Origin: Chamaecrista fasciculata
Taxonomy: Eukaryota > Streptophyta > Magnoliopsida > Fabales > Fabaceae
Direction: 5' to 3'
DNA: 64,000 nucleotides
Assembly (NCBI GenBank): GCA_003254925.1
Contig: QANZ01027579.1
Location: 78,074 to 142,073, forward strand
Position numbers and translations under genes: made by a program. The notes under the pieces were generated by a model. It worked only from the letters and a program-made list of their open reading frames with translations, was not told the DNA's origin and searched no databases. Below, in pieces: positions 46,926 through 60,500 of this stretch; positions within the stretch are counted from its first letter, which is position 1; the number at the start of each line of letters is the position of its first letter.

Positions 46926-47510
46926 AATTTAAATATTTAAACTTTTTAATTTATAATAATAAGAATACACATGTATATATACAGTGTGTGCAATTTCCAG
47001 AAATGTGATGGGGTTGTTTGACGTGTGAGTGAGTGACAAGATAAGAGCCACAAACAAAGATGGTTAAGAATAGTAAAATTGGAGTGTGAGAGCTCTAAAT
47101 TTAGGTGTGTGTTGTATGAGATGACTTGGAAAACACGATTTCTCGATCATTTCTCTTTGGCGCACTTTTATTATTTCCATGCTCTTTCTTCTTCATCTTC
47201 TTCCTTTGAGAATTCCCTGCCCAGTGCTCTCTCAGGTACGTTCTTCATTTCTGAATTTCTTCTTTAATTTCCAAAATTAATAACCACTCTCCAATTCTTC
47301 TTCCTCTTCCTTCATCTATATCCATCCACATTCTTGGATCTTACATTGTCTATACATATATATATATATAGATGTATATATATGTTTGGATTTAATTTGT
47401 TTGAAAAAAAAGGATTATTATTATTCGAGCAAGGGTTAGGATTCTCCAGATCTGTAACCATCAAATTGATCGATCGGAGAAGCTTCTAATTCGTAATCGT
47501 ATCGTGATAT
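46926..47510 (+). other. PERK upstream region and leader
   Basis: Contains TATATATACA at 46974-46983 and TA runs at 47357-47390. The pyrimidine-rich 47160-47330 may be a 5' UTR with an intron (CAG|GTACG at about 47233). No separate gene is supported. Confidence 0.35.
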
Positions 47511-50500
47511 ATGGCTTCGAGTCCGGATTCATCATCGGATTCGCCGCCGCCGCCTCCTCCGCCGGATTCCGGCGATTCGTCGTCATCTGGCGATTCACCT
47601 TCATCGTCGCCGACGCCATCGCCGCCTCCTCCTCCTCCGTCATCACCTCCGCCTTCATCGCCGCCGCCGCAGTCTCCTCCGCCATCATCTCCTCCGCCGT
47701 CGTCGCCGCCGCCCCCTTCGGATAGTGGTTCCGGTGACAACAACAACAACAACAACAATCCGTCACCGCCACCGCCGTCCGATCAAAACAACGGCGGAGA
47801 CAATAATAATAACAATAACTCTTCTCCTTCGCCGCCTCCGCCTTCTAATAACAACGGCGGTGGAAATAACAACAATGCGCCGAGCCCTCCGGCGCCGGCG
47901 TCGAATACGCCGGGGGTGTTCAAAGCTCCGCCGCCGCCGCCGCATCACCGATTGAGTCCGGCGAAATCGACGGGAAGCAATAATGGCGGTGACAGTGGTG
48001 GTGGTGGTGGGTCGTCGTCGAACGTACCAGTGATAGTAGGGGTAGTACTTGGAGCTGGATTGTTGCTTGTTTTGTTTATACTAATCTTCGTCGTGTGTTC
48101 GAGGAGGAAGAAGAGATCACAGAGTCATATTATTTACTACGCTAACCCCAATGGTATTTTATTAATTCTTTTGCCCAAGCTTTATATAATCTTTATAAAA
48201 TTAATTTGATTTTCTTGATGAAATATAATAATTCTAAATCTATATTTTTTTTTTAAAAAAAAACATCATCTCACCTTTCACAGAAGTTGTTTGATTAAAT
48301 TTTAGGTTAGAAGTAATTGGTCCTTTAAAGTGAGCATGGTTCTTGCTATTTTTTTTTATTCTCTGAAATTTGTTCTCAGATTCAGTTAACTACTTACAAT
48401 TGAAAATATGAATCACACTACACTAGTAAAATATAGTGCATGTATATTTCTAAATTAAGACAATTAGAAGTATATTTATGTATAGAAGAACTAAAGACTC
48501 ACTTTTAATTTAGAGAATAAATGGAGACTCGAGAGTGTCCATTACACATTTTCACTTGAGTGGTTGTTCTACATCCAAATAAAGAAATATATAGTTGGTA
48601 GAATTAGAAAAAAAAAAATTAACTAAGTGTATGAAATTCATATTTTCTTTAATGTTCAAAGTGCACTTTTGGTGTTATATTTTTTGCTCATGTCTCAGTT
48701 TAGCCCTGTATCTTTTTTAGTTATATTTTTTGTCCCATTTTGATCAAGTGCAAATTGGTCTCATATCTTTTTTATTACAAATTTAGTCTCATATCTTTAC
48801 AAAAACTTCTATCGTTATTCTCACAATGTGGAACCTTTTGTAAAGATATGATGAGATCAATTTTACAACTTTACCAAAAGATATAAAACTAAATTTGTAA
48901 CCTGACCAAAAGATATAAGATAAAAAATAAAAAAAAAAAAAAAGATACAAGATTAAATTGAGGCATGAGTAAATGATACAGGACCAAATTGAGACCAAAA
49001 GAAAATATATGGAATCGAAAGTGCAGTTTAACTTTTTTAAGTATGATTGCAGATGAAGACTTTTACAAGCATCCAGCCAAGGGAAACAACAACTACAAAA
49101 CAGCAGGAGGAGGTGACCAGCACGTGATGAACATTCCACCACCTCCCGGAGGAGGCGGCGGCGGCGGCGGTGGTTGGCGAGCACCGGCACCGGCGGCAGG
49201 GTTATCATCAGGACCAATGCAAAGCGGAGAAATGAGCAGCGCAAGCTACTCAGGGGGACCAATGGGACCACCACCACACCCAACGGTGGCACTTGGGTTC
49301 AACAACAAGAGCACCTTCTCGTTAGAGGAGCTAGCCGCTGCAACCAATGGGTTCGCCCAAGCTAACCTGTTGGGTCAAGGTGGGTTCGGGTACGTGCATA
49401 AGGGTGTATTGCCTAATGGGAAGGAGATAGCGGTGAAGAGTCTTAAGTCCACAGGAGGACAAGGAGACAAGGAGTTTCAAGCTGAGGTGGATATTATAAG
49501 CAGAGTCCATCATCGCCATCTTGTTTCGCTTGTGGGGTATTGCCTTCAAGAAGGACAGAGCCTTTTGGTCTATGAATTCGTCCCTAACAACACTATGGAA
49601 TACCATCTCCACGGTTCTCTTACTCTCTCATCCATATCTTAATATTCATTTATTTCTGGCTAAACTATAAATTTGCTCCTATATCTTTTACTCAATTTTT
49701 AATTTGGTCCCATATCTTTGGCTTAATTGCATAATCGGTCTTATATCTTTGGGTTAGGTTTAGAAGTGGTCCCATGTCTTTACAAAAAGATCAACTAATG
49801 GTTGATCTTTATGCAAAGATATGGGACTAATTGTGCAACTTGACTAAAAGATGAGACCAAAATTAAGACACTTTGCAAATATATAGAACCAAAACTGCAA
49901 CAAAAAAAATATAAGACCAAATTGGGAACTAAGCAAAAGATATGGACCAAATTTGCACTTTGGCCTTTATCTTTTATAGGACAAATCTTATTTGGTCCTT
50001 CATGTATTACCTTTTTTCTCAAGTTAGTCCTCCTTAAATTTTTTTTCTTAATTTGGTTACTCACAAGTGTTTTCGTTAGCAAAGTTAGTCCCTCCTATTC
50101 AATTTTTAACGGGATTGGTGAAGGGATGCTGTTAAATAATATCTCTCCATCATCATTTAATTTGACACATCATCATTTAACGGTGCTACATCACCAACTC
50201 CGCTATAAATTGAATGGAGAAACTTTGATAACAGAAATATTTGTGAGGGGCCAAATTAAGAAAGAAAATTTAAGGACTAAATTATAAAAGAAGTAATATA
50301 TGAGGCACTAAAATAGGGTTTTAGTCTTTTTTATAGATTAAGGATTAGTAGTTGATTATAGAGGACTAACGAATAACTAATTAATGTATTGTTTGTTTTT
50401 TATGATTTTAATTTGTGTGTGAAATGAAAATTTGCAGGAAAGGGTCGACCTGTCATGGATTGGAGCACTAGGCTCAAAATCGCAATTGGGTCAGCCAAAG

Positions 50501-52401
50501 GGCTTGCTTATTTGCACGAGGATTGTGAGTGATCTGCTTTTATTACTTGTTGATTCTATTAAAAATATATTTACACACTTAAATTAATAATTTACCTAAA
50601 ATGCTATTTGATTAGGTCACCCTCGAATCATTCACCGTGATATAAAGGGCGCAAACATTCTTATTGATAACAACTTTGAAGCCAAGGTAAAAAAAAGAAT
50701 GATCCTAATTAGCATCTAATAGTACGTAAATCGTAATTAAGGTAATTGGGTCCTTAATTAATTGACAATTTTTTTTTTTAAAATGAAAACATTCAGGTGG
50801 CAGATTTTGGATTGGCGAAATTTACTCAGGACAATTACACTCATGTTTCTACTCGTGTAATGGGAACATTTGGGTAAGCCACCTATTATCAAAGAAGACT
50901 AGACGTTATTATGCATCTTAAAATGATTGCAAAAACTTTTCCTTCCCTCTTCTCTCTTATCTGTTCCTCATTTCCCCTTCTTTGTATTTTGATGACTAGG
51001 TATTAATTCATAGACATACATACAGTTAAGCCTTCAAGTGTCTATCTAGAAAAAAATTAAAAAATACATAAACATGTTGGTTTTTGTTATAATGCAACAC
51101 AAGCATAGATTATCTTATTTAGTGCAAGTTAAAGCAGGGTTAATGAATAATATTTGAATGATTATGATCAGGTATTTGGCTCCAGAGTATGCTTCAAGTG
51201 GGAAGCTAACAGAGAAGTCCGATGTGTTCTCATACGGTATTATGCTTCTGGAGCTCATTACAGGACGACCTCCCATTGACACTACAGGACAATATGAAGA
51301 CAGTTTGGTTGATTGGGTATATTATACTATACATATATATATACCTTTTCACATTATAATTAATTAATTCTGGCTTCAAATTAATATTAATCACTAATAA
51401 TGTTCTTATATATAATATTTGTACAGGCTAGACCACTATGTGTAAGCGCGATGGAAAAGGGAAGCTTTGATGGATTGGCAGATCCACGACTGGAAAACAA
51501 CTATGATGTGCAAGAGATGGCTCGTATGGTGGCTTGTGCTGGTGCCAGTGTCAGACATTCTGCAAGGAGGCGACCCAAAATGAGCCAAGTATTTATTTCT
51601 TTCTTTATTTATAGGATAAAATTACACTTTGGTATCCTGAGATATGGACCGATTCCACTTTAGTATCAAATTTTTTTAAAAATGACATTTTAGTACTCTA
51701 TTCTATTTGTCGTTAGCACGTTGGTATCAAAAACTATTTTTTTTTATCTTTTGAAGGAAAAAAAAATATGTGCAGGTCACGTGTATGATTAAAAACACGA
51801 AATTCACCCTCCAAATTTCACAATTCAGCCTAAAAAAAAATATGAAGTTCTTTGCCTTCAAGTATATATTGAATCGCGTTTTTTAGAGGTTGAATCATGA
51901 AATCTGAGTTTAGGATGATAAATTTTGTGTTTTTGACAATACACATGACCTTCACGTGTTTTTTTCACGTCAAAAGATAACGGAAAAATAGGTTTTGGGA
52001 ACATGATACCAAAGTGGATTTGGTGCATACCTCTAGATAACGAAGTGTAACTTACCCTATCCATATCCTTCTCTTTGTTCTCATCACTTGCTTATATATA
52101 TACATGTGTGTGATAATTGAAATAATGAATACAAATGCAGATTGTACGAGCACTGGAGGGAGACGTGTCACTGGATGATCTAAGTGAGGGAGTGAAGCCA
52201 GGACAAAGCTCAATATTCAGCAACAACAGTGTGGAATACAGTGCAAGCACGTACAGTGCAGACATGAAAAGGTTCAGAAAGCTTGCGTTGGAGAGTGGCT
52301 ATGGCAGCAGTGAGTTTGGCCAAACCAGTGAGTATGGCCTCAACCCTTCTGAATCTTCCGGCAGTGAACAATCCAGTGCTGATTATGGCAAGCAAAAATA
52401 A
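47511..52401 (+). CDS. PERK: PERK, proline-rich extensin-like receptor kinase (PERK4-7 group)
   Basis: Plasma-membrane receptor-like kinase thought to monitor the cell wall. Eight coding exons: 47511-48153, 49053-49613, 50438-50524, 50616-50686, 50797-50873, 51172-51316, 51427-51588 and 52141-52401; all GT-AG; 668 aa. There is no cleavable signal peptide, as usual for PERKs. Residues 1-170 are Ser/Pro/Asn-rich with extensin-like SPPPP blocks; one transmembrane helix spans ~172-195 ([20 protein letters not shown]), followed by the basic stop-transfer RRKKR; a Gly/Pro juxtamembrane segment follows to ~300. Kinase domain: glycine loop GQGGFG (322-327), Lys343 in IAVK, catalytic HRDIKGAN with Asp439, DFG 457-459, and the APE motif in YLAPEY. 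It is an RD kinase with all key residues, so probably active. Ser-rich C-tail. Neighbouring SWI3D, gamma-COP and AGB1 suggest orthology to PERK5. Confidence 0.94.
48654..49032. mobile_element. Foldback MITE in PERK intron 1
   Basis: Left end GTTCAAAGTGCACTTTTGGTG, right end GAAAGTGCAGTTTAAC, with mirrored inner arms rich in GATATAAGA/TCTTTTT phrases. Flanks TTCTTTAAT (48645-48653) and TTTTTTAAG (49033-49041) match 7 of 9. It ends 20 bp before exon 2 and so contributes to the branch-point and polypyrimidine region. Confidence 0.6.
49658..49965. mobile_element. Foldback MITE in PERK intron 2 (first of two)
   Basis: Left end GGCTAAACTATAAATTTGCTCC, right end GACCAAATTTGCACTTTGGCC; internal TCCCATATCTTT and its inverse recur. 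Flanks TTTATTTCT (49649-49657) and TTTATCTTT (49966-49974) match 7 of 9. Confidence 0.6.
49979..50326. mobile_element. Foldback MITE in PERK intron 2 (second)
   Basis: Left end GGACAAATCTTATTTGGTCC and right end GGCACTAAAATAGGGTTTTAGTC are imperfect inverted repeats. Flanks TCTTTTATA (49970-49978) and TTTTTTATA (50327-50335) match 8 of 9. It starts 13 bp after the preceding element. Confidence 0.58.
51614..52057. mobile_element. Foldback element in PERK intron 7
   Basis: Left end GGATAAAATTACACTTTGGTATC mirrors the right end GATAACGAAGTGTAACTTACCC; inner arms share CACGTG and GAAATTC-type phrases. The flanks (TATTTATA and TATCCATA) match only 6 of 8, so the duplication is uncertain. TIRs resemble 12501-12928. 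Confidence 0.55.
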
Positions 52402-53704
52402 ATGACCCCATCACTTTATTACATACTTACATACACCACCCTTAGTACTCACACCAATTACCCTTCCATTCAAATTTGTCAGAGAATAATAAATTGTAGC
52501 AAGTTTAATTACTTTCATATATACTAGGACATATCCTCGTCATTCCTTTGTTTATTATTTAATTTGCAATACTACTCTAGCTAGCTAGACACTCGATATA
52601 ATATTCATGATTATTTCTGTGTTAATTATACTTTGGTATGCACTACTGTATTAATTAATGCTGCCCATGGTGGACGGAATTAACAAAAATTTCTCTTGTT
52701 CTCTGCCTTTTCTCAAAAAGCAGAGTTCAGAAAACATCCAACGTGTTTTCTGTTCTATAAAATAATATTCAGTTTTCTAACTTATAAAAATTATTGAAAA
52801 AACCATCTTTTTTTTTAGTAGGAAGAAGAAGCTTGCTTGGAGTCTAAGCAAGTCATAATCACCCACTAATCAATTGTGCTAATTAACCACCTATATTTCC
52901 ACATTGAAACCCAAAGGCCAAAAGCACCAAACAGGGAATGACCTTATAATAAAAATTAGCCAACCAATCTGCCAATGTTAATTTGCTTCACCGTGCCCCA
53001 CAAATATTTTATGAATTTATGAATTATGATGAATTCAACTATTCAAGTATAAAAGGAGATATATGATTCATCCATGTAATAAGAGAGAATTATAACATGG
53101 ACTTAATTAAGCTAATGGGGTTAAATATATTAGAACAAAAGAAAATAATTAGTTTAAATAATAAGCTGTTTAGTATCACATAAACAAGTCTTATAGATTC
53201 GAGCTCTTATTAATATAGTTATTTTTATTGAGACTCTCCCATCATAATTAGGTAGGTGATGCAGGTTGAATCTAGATTAATTTCTTGACATATACTCTAA
53301 GTGGGCAACCAAAAAAGAATTTAACAAAAACAATTAATTCCTCACAAAATAATTCATTCATTTCAATATATATATATATATATATATATATACTATACTT
53401 CTTTCAAATAATTATCTGTAAATATTACACTTTAAAGATAGTTTAGAATCATGTACTCAGAGCCAAAATTATCATGTAAGCAAATCCAAATATAAAATTT
53501 AACAAATATTTTAATATTTTGGTTACAGAATAATTGTTATTTTATTTGAAAATTAAATAGTATTATCAAATAGAATACTATAAACAATATTTTATCAAAG
53601 TGTTAAATAAAAAAGAGGAAACTTATTTTATAATCTTTAAATTTATATCTTTAATCTTTGGATATTTAAAGTACACTTTTGATCTTTAATTTTTCACAAA
53701 TGTA
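52402..53704. other. PERK 3' region and AT-rich spacer
   Basis: Probable PERK 3' UTR up to about 52600, then AT-rich sequence. A TA microsatellite lies at about 53367-53392. No gene is seen. Confidence 0.45.
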
Positions 53705-54227
53705 GGCCAAGGGGTCATTTTGGTCCATTATGTTTCAAAATGTTCAAATTGATCTTAAATGTTAACAAAATGGTTCATTTTGGTCATAAATATTGATAAA
53801 ATATTTCATTTTGGTCCCAAACTATTGAATTTGACCATATTTATCTTGTCTCTCATTTCAAGTTGGAAGGACTTGTTAAGAGGAACTCATGAGTCATAAC
53901 TTTGAATTCATCGTATTCGAATTTCAAATGATAGAGATATGATCAACTTTACTTGTTTGACCATAAAACGAACAATTTATTTTTATCACTAATTTAACCT
54001 CGTTTGCTGAAAGCCACAACTGGATAGAGAACATACTCCTCAAGAATAATATGAAACTCTAAATTGATCACGTTTAAACTTGAAACAAGCAATATTCAAT
54101 AGTTTTGGACCAAAATAAAATATTTTGTAAACATTTAGGACCAATTTAAACATTTTAAAACATAATGGACCAAAAATTCAAAATGAACATTAGGGTATAT
54201 ATTTAGGACCAAAATGATATTCAGTCC
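53705..54227. mobile_element. Foldback element upstream of gamma-COP
   Basis: Ends GGCCAAGGGGTCATTTTGGTCC and GGACCAAAATGATATTCAGTCC are inverted. The interior has the same phrases as 11836-12279 (TTGTTTGACCATAAAACGA, ATAGAGATATGATCAACTTT). No target duplication is evident. It ends ~360 bp before the gamma-COP start codon. Confidence 0.55.
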
Positions 54228-54590
54228 AATGTTCTAAATAGTTGATATTTGCAAAAGGATACATTTTTAACATTTAACACTAATACATAGAGGCAATCCA
54301 TGTAATTGGTTTTTCTTGACGTGGCGCGATCTGTGTAGTTAAAAGATGCTGTAATTAGATGCGGTAATTTCTAATCATAAAATACACCCACTGTACTGGA
54401 TCTGTGCCTATCTTCCTTGTTCGTCAGAGGGCAAATTCGTTTCTCCATTTCACCTTTCAAAGCTTCTCATTTGCAAGCTTCTTATTCTTCTTCACCACTG
54501 GAGTGCTCGCAGTGGCACCTAGATACATATATATTGGGATCGAGCGACAGTGTTTAGCTTCCAGATCTCGAATATTCACCTTCTCCGGTG

Positions 54591-57500
54591 ATGGCTCAGC
54601 CGCTTGTGAAGAAAGACGATGATCGAGATGATGAAGGTGATTCCGACTTCTCATTACCCTACTCCATGTTTTACTCCCATGAATGATCAATTTCTTGTTT
54701 CCTTCATTCGGAATTTGATCTGCTTTCTGTTCTGGTTTGTGCTTACCATTTCTCCCTTTTAGGCTGCCGCTGCTGGATCACTCTGTTTTGATTCCAGATC
54801 TGCATTTGAGTTTCATTTTGAATTTAGAATGGAGTTGGATCTCGTAAATCATAATGCTGGATTGAGATTAATTTTGAACTCTGAGTTGCCATGTTTTCTT
54901 TCGTTTGATCTGGTTGGCTTTATTTTTGGGTGCATGGAAACTTGAATTGATCTTACACTAGGGATAAATATGGAGTGCGATAATTCTGTTTATGCATTTT
55001 CGCGTTTGGTCCAGCTTGTGTATTGGATGTCCTACTTATACCATATACGATGAATCCATTATGATATAATGCCCACACGTACTAATTGTTTTATTGGTTG
55101 GTTAACAGTCGATTACTCTCCCTTTTTGGGAATTGAGAAGGGGGCTGTTCTCCAGGAAGCCAGGGTTTTTAATGATCCACAACTAGATGCTAGGAGATGT
55201 TCACAGGTTTTAATCTTGAACCACCGGTTTTGTCTGTATTTCATGCTGTTTCTAATATTTTTGGGTTGCTGAGTTTTGAAAATATTTGTTATTTAATTTT
55301 TCAGGTTATCACAAAACTTTTATACCTATTGAATCAGGGAGAGTCATTTACCAAGGTCAAAAACTTTCTCTCAGAATTATTTTAAAGATCCTTGCTTGAT
55401 TGACTTTGCGGATTTAAATTATAACTTCTATTAATCATTTTTTAGTTTCTTGCTTCAAATTCATAGATCGAAGCCACAGAAGTTTTCTTTGCTGTGACTA
55501 AGCTTTTCCAGTCTAAAGATATTGGATTAAGGAGGATGGTCTACCTGATGATTAAGGAGATCTCTCCCTCTGCAGATGAGGTTACATTTTCTAGCGCAGT
55601 TCTTCTTGCTTGTTAAACACTTAATCTCCCTCATACAAGCTGTGTATAAGAAAACTATACTGACTGCTCCATATTTCTGATTTTTTAAAGGTTATAATCG
55701 TCACAAGCTCTCTTATGAAGGACATGAATAGTAAGACTGATATGTATAGGGCAAATGCCATTCGTGTGCTTTGTCGTATCACGGACGGAACCCTTCTTAC
55801 CCAGATTGAGCGGTATTTGAAACAAGCCATTGTAGATAAGAATCCAGTTGTTGCAAGTGCAGCCTTAGTTAGTGGCATTCACCTACTCCAGGTATTATTT
55901 ATTTCTCTATGGAATGATTTTTATATTAGTACATTCAAATATTTCTTTCATTTATTTTATGTCTTCCTTTTCAGACAAATCCTGAAATTGTAAAAAGGTG
56001 GAGCAATGAGGTTCAGGAAGCTGTTCAATCAAGAGCAGCTCTTGTACAGTTCCACGCATTGGCTTTGCTACAACAGGTATTTTGCAGTAATAGTTTGATT
56101 ACGTACAGGCTTTTTGCTTTATTGTAGTAACTCGTACTATAAATTAAACCATCCTGTCAATATAGAATTAAAGATCATTTGATGAAGCAATGTTGCAATA
56201 GTAATAGGTGATCACCTGCTTTTGGTTTATATCTTCCAACTGCAGAGGAACTTAGAAGTACTTTTTAAAGTGATAACTTTGTTGGCACAGCTATAAACCT
56301 TCAGTATTGCTCGTACTATATAAGCTTGCCTATCCTTTTAATTCTTCTACCTAGGGTACACATTTCTTTCCAAGAAATTTGACTTCTGTATGAGATTTTG
56401 TTAGAATCTAAATTTGTCCAAATGGGAAAAAGCACAACTTGTAGTCCATTTATGGTATTATGCCTCCTTAAAAAGATTTTAAATTGTCTAATCTTACTCC
56501 TGGCTTCAACTCCAGCAATAATTTACAAGTAGGGGTACACATTTCTTTCCAAGAAATTTGACTTCTGTATGAGATTTTGTAGAGTCTAAATTTGTCCAAA
56601 TGGGAAAAAGCACAACTTGTAGTCCATTTATGGTATTATGCCTCCTTAAAAAGATTTTAAATTGTCTAATCTTACTCCTGGCTTCAACTCCAGCAGTAAT
56701 TTACAAGTAGGCTACCATAAATATTATGGTAAAAACTGGCACAGCATCTGTCCATATCCTTGTATTTTTAAGGCTGGCAAAGGTTGCACTGTGATAGTTG
56801 ATAAAAATGCCTAGTGGTCTGACTTGATTGTATATAGCTATAAATTTAGCATGATGCGTCACTTTCTTATTTTTGCCTTTTACATTAGAACCATCATCTG
56901 AAATCACTCTTCAGATATAAGTTCTGTATATTAGATTTCATTCCTCTGAAGTCCCACAGATTTTTACCATTCCTGATTTTAGCTTTTCCTTTTCAAAAGC
57001 CTTCTTTTATTATATAGATTATGAATTTAGATACTGAAGTCTTAATGATACATGATGAATGTCAACATTGTAGATACGACAAAATGATCGGTTAGCTGTT
57101 AGCAAGTTGGTTACAAGCTTGACAAGGGGAACTGTGCGCTCACCTTTGGCTCAATGCCTTTTGATCCGTTATACAAGTCAGGTTTGTTCTCCTTTTGATA
57201 TGTATGTTTATTCTGGGGTAGTTTTCAATTGCAACATCTTTATCTAACTTCATATCTGCAGGTGATTCGGGAGTCTGGCAATAATTCACAGACAGGGGAT
57301 CGGCCCTTCTATGATTATCTTGAGAGTTGCCTGCGTAACAAGTCAGAGATGGTGATTTTTGAAGCTGCCAGAGCAATTACAGAGCTGAATGGTGTAACAA
57401 ACCGAGAATTAACTCCAGCAATTACTGTTCTCCAGCTCTTCTTGAGTTCTTCTAAGCCTGTCCTAAGATTTGCTGCTGTCCGAACCTTGAACAAGGTCAG

Positions 57501-60500
57501 CATTTTGATATTACTTTAATTTAAGTAAAAGATATTTATGCTCCCGTGGAATTTGAATGTGATATTTGAAGAGCACCTTGAACAAGGTCAGCCTTTTGGT
57601 ATTACTTTAGTTTCAAGGTAGTCAAATGTACAGGGTACCTTTGAGGCTTGAAGCAATGAAAGGGTGCTCAACCAAGTGACATTAAACTTTATATCTAAAA
57701 GTGAAGAAGGAAAACATATTTGTAGATATATACTTGCTATCATGTAACTTTTGTACATATTACTTATGTAATTTAACTAACATACTGTCAATACTAAGAG
57801 CAAAACTCATATAAGGTAGCATGTGTTGAATATGGTGCCCGGTCATGTAAAATGGACCATTGAAGGAGTGGGGGTGCCTGCCTAACCTGGAGTTTTGAAA
57901 GGTGGACCTTATCAATTTCCTTGAAAACCGGCAAGCGTCTTGGTGTCTTTTGAATCAACTTCTGATATCTTTTCCTTGATTTGGGAGGAGTTAATAGAAC
58001 ATTTTTAAAAAATTCAGTGGGAGGCCCCTAAATACTGAAATAGCATCCCAAAGCTTATTTTGAACCAAAACTCTCCTCCACAATCTAGTACATCAAATCT
58101 CTTAAGCTTTATCTTGGATAAATCTTGACCATTATTTTAATTTTAATAGCCGTGACTTTGAACATTGCAGGTGGCTATGACACATCCAATGGCAGTCACT
58201 AACTGCAATATTGACATGGAAAGTTTAATATCTGACCAGAACAGAAGCATTGCCACACTTGCAATAACTACGCTTTTGAAGACTGGAAATGAGTCAAGTG
58301 TGGATCGTCTCATGAAGCAGATTACAAATTTCATGTCAGATATTGCTGATGAGTTCAAAATTGTTGTGGTTGAAGCAATAAGATCTCTGTGTTTGAAGTT
58401 TCCTTTGAAATACCGATCTCTGTGAGTATACATGTCATACCATAGGTTTCTTTCCTTATGGTAGTCAGATGTTTCACATTTCATCTGGCATTTATTCTAG
58501 ATTAATGGTATAATTTACTGGTTGGTGTTTTGTTATTCATCTCAGGATGAACTTCCTGAGTAACATTCTCAGGGAAGAAGGTGGGTTTGAGTACAAGAAG
58601 GCAATTGTTGATTCAATTGTAATTCTCATTAGAGATATCCCTGAAGCAAAGGAGAGTGGGTTACTTCATCTTTGTGAGTTCATTGAAGACTGTGAGTTCA
58701 CCTATTTGTCCACACAGGTATTACTTTTGGTTGACGATTCTTCTTTCACAGTTCAAACTTTAGGCATTCTACAGTTTTTAATTATTTTGTTCCTTTTATA
58801 CTCTAGATTCTTCACTTCCTGGGAATTGAAGGGCCAAAAACATCTGACCCCAGCAAATTTATACGTTACATATATAATAGAGTACATCTTGAGAATGCAA
58901 CTGTCAGGGCAAGTGCTGTGAGCACATTGGCCAAGTTTGGTGCCGCAGTTGATGCATTAAAGGTATTACTTGCCTCTGTTTAAATTTTATTGCAATGGTT
59001 TTTTTTTCAAGAATTGTGATCTGGTTTGGGGATATTTATTGCTAACTTGGTTTGAAATGTCATGCTTTGCTCTTTCAGCCCCGGATATTTGTTCTCCTAA
59101 GGCGATGCCTCTTTGACAGCGATGACGAGGTTTGTTTTTCTGTCATCTTTTATAAGGCATCTATATAATGTCTGTAAAAGTGAATTTGAATTGTGAAAAT
59201 ATGTATGAGCTTCTGTAGAAAAAGTGATAGTAGCACATTTTAAAAGGTTTAGATGAATTCTTTGTGCTCTTCTCTCTCTTTGGCAAATCTGGAGGTATGA
59301 AAAGAAATAGAAACTTTTTGGACTTATATCTGGATAATTATGGTTACTTTTCAGGTTCGTGATAGGGCAACACTGTATCTAAATACACTTGGAGGTGATG
59401 GTTTGGTTGTTGAAACAGACAAAGCTGTTAAGGACTTTCTTTTTGGGTATTTTGATATCCCACTTGTAAATCTGGAGACTACTTTGAAAAATTATGTAAG
59501 TGCTTGCAGTTTGTCTTGCTTTTCATGAGTTATAGGCGTAATCTAATGTACTTAATATGAATGTAGGAGCCATCAGAAGAGCCTTTTGACATTAACTCTG
59601 TGCCCAAGGAAGTTAAATCTCAGCCACTGGCAGAGAAGAAAGCTGCGGGTAAAAAACCAACTGGTTTGGGTGCTCCTCCAAGTGGCCCTCCGTCAACTGC
59701 AGATGCATATGAAAGGATCCTTTCCTCCATTCCTGAGTTTGCAAACTTTGGGAAGCTTTTCAAGGTCTATTGACTTCATTCTTTTTTTATAATTCTTTGT
59801 ATATTTTGTCTTTCTTTTCTTAATATGATGAACTTAATGATTTTGCGTCTCTTACAGTCCTCAGCACCTGTGGAGCTTACTGAAGCAGAGACTGAATATG
59901 CAGTTAATGTTGTTAAACACATTTTTAATAGTCATGTTGTGTTCCAGTACAACTGCACAAACACCATACCAGAGCAATTATTGGAAGATGTAATTACCAA
60001 TTTTAAATTCCATTCAACTTCATAAAACAGTTGAACGCCAAGTTTTGTTTACAATTCTTTTGTTCATTTCTAGGTTACTGTAATTGTTGACGCGTCAGAA
60101 GCAGAGGAATTTTCTGAGGCGTTCTCCAAGCCTCTCAGATCTCTTCCTTATGATTCACCAGGACAAACTTTTGTGGCATTTGAGAAGCCTGAGGGATTGC
60201 CGACAGTTGGAAAGTTTTCCAATACTCTGAAATTTATTGTTAAAGAGGTACATCTCTTTATTCTAATGAAGCTTTGGTTAGTCTTTGTCCAAGACTTTTG
60301 GTAATCAAAGTTTTGGATGTTGGGACATATGCCAGTGACTCAATGTTGTGTGTCAAAACGCAGCCACTTTTTTTTTTGTCAATTTATTTTATTTGATATT
60401 ATTAAATAATGGCACCATATTTTCCAGTGGGAAATTTATGGGCAAAGCAAACCTATAAAATTTCAGAGGTAATCTCATTAATGCTTCATAAATCGGATGT

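Noticed and set aside
46135-46934. 9-bp target duplication for the 46144-46925 element
   Set aside because: Flanks ATCAAATTA and AATTTAAAT do not match; the element is supported only by TIRs and family similarity.
47461-47948. Long frames opposite and alongside PERK exon 1 (up to 103 aa)
   Set aside because: They are frame shadows of the Pro/Ser/Asn repeat DNA; only the frame starting at 47511 continues in phase into exon 2.
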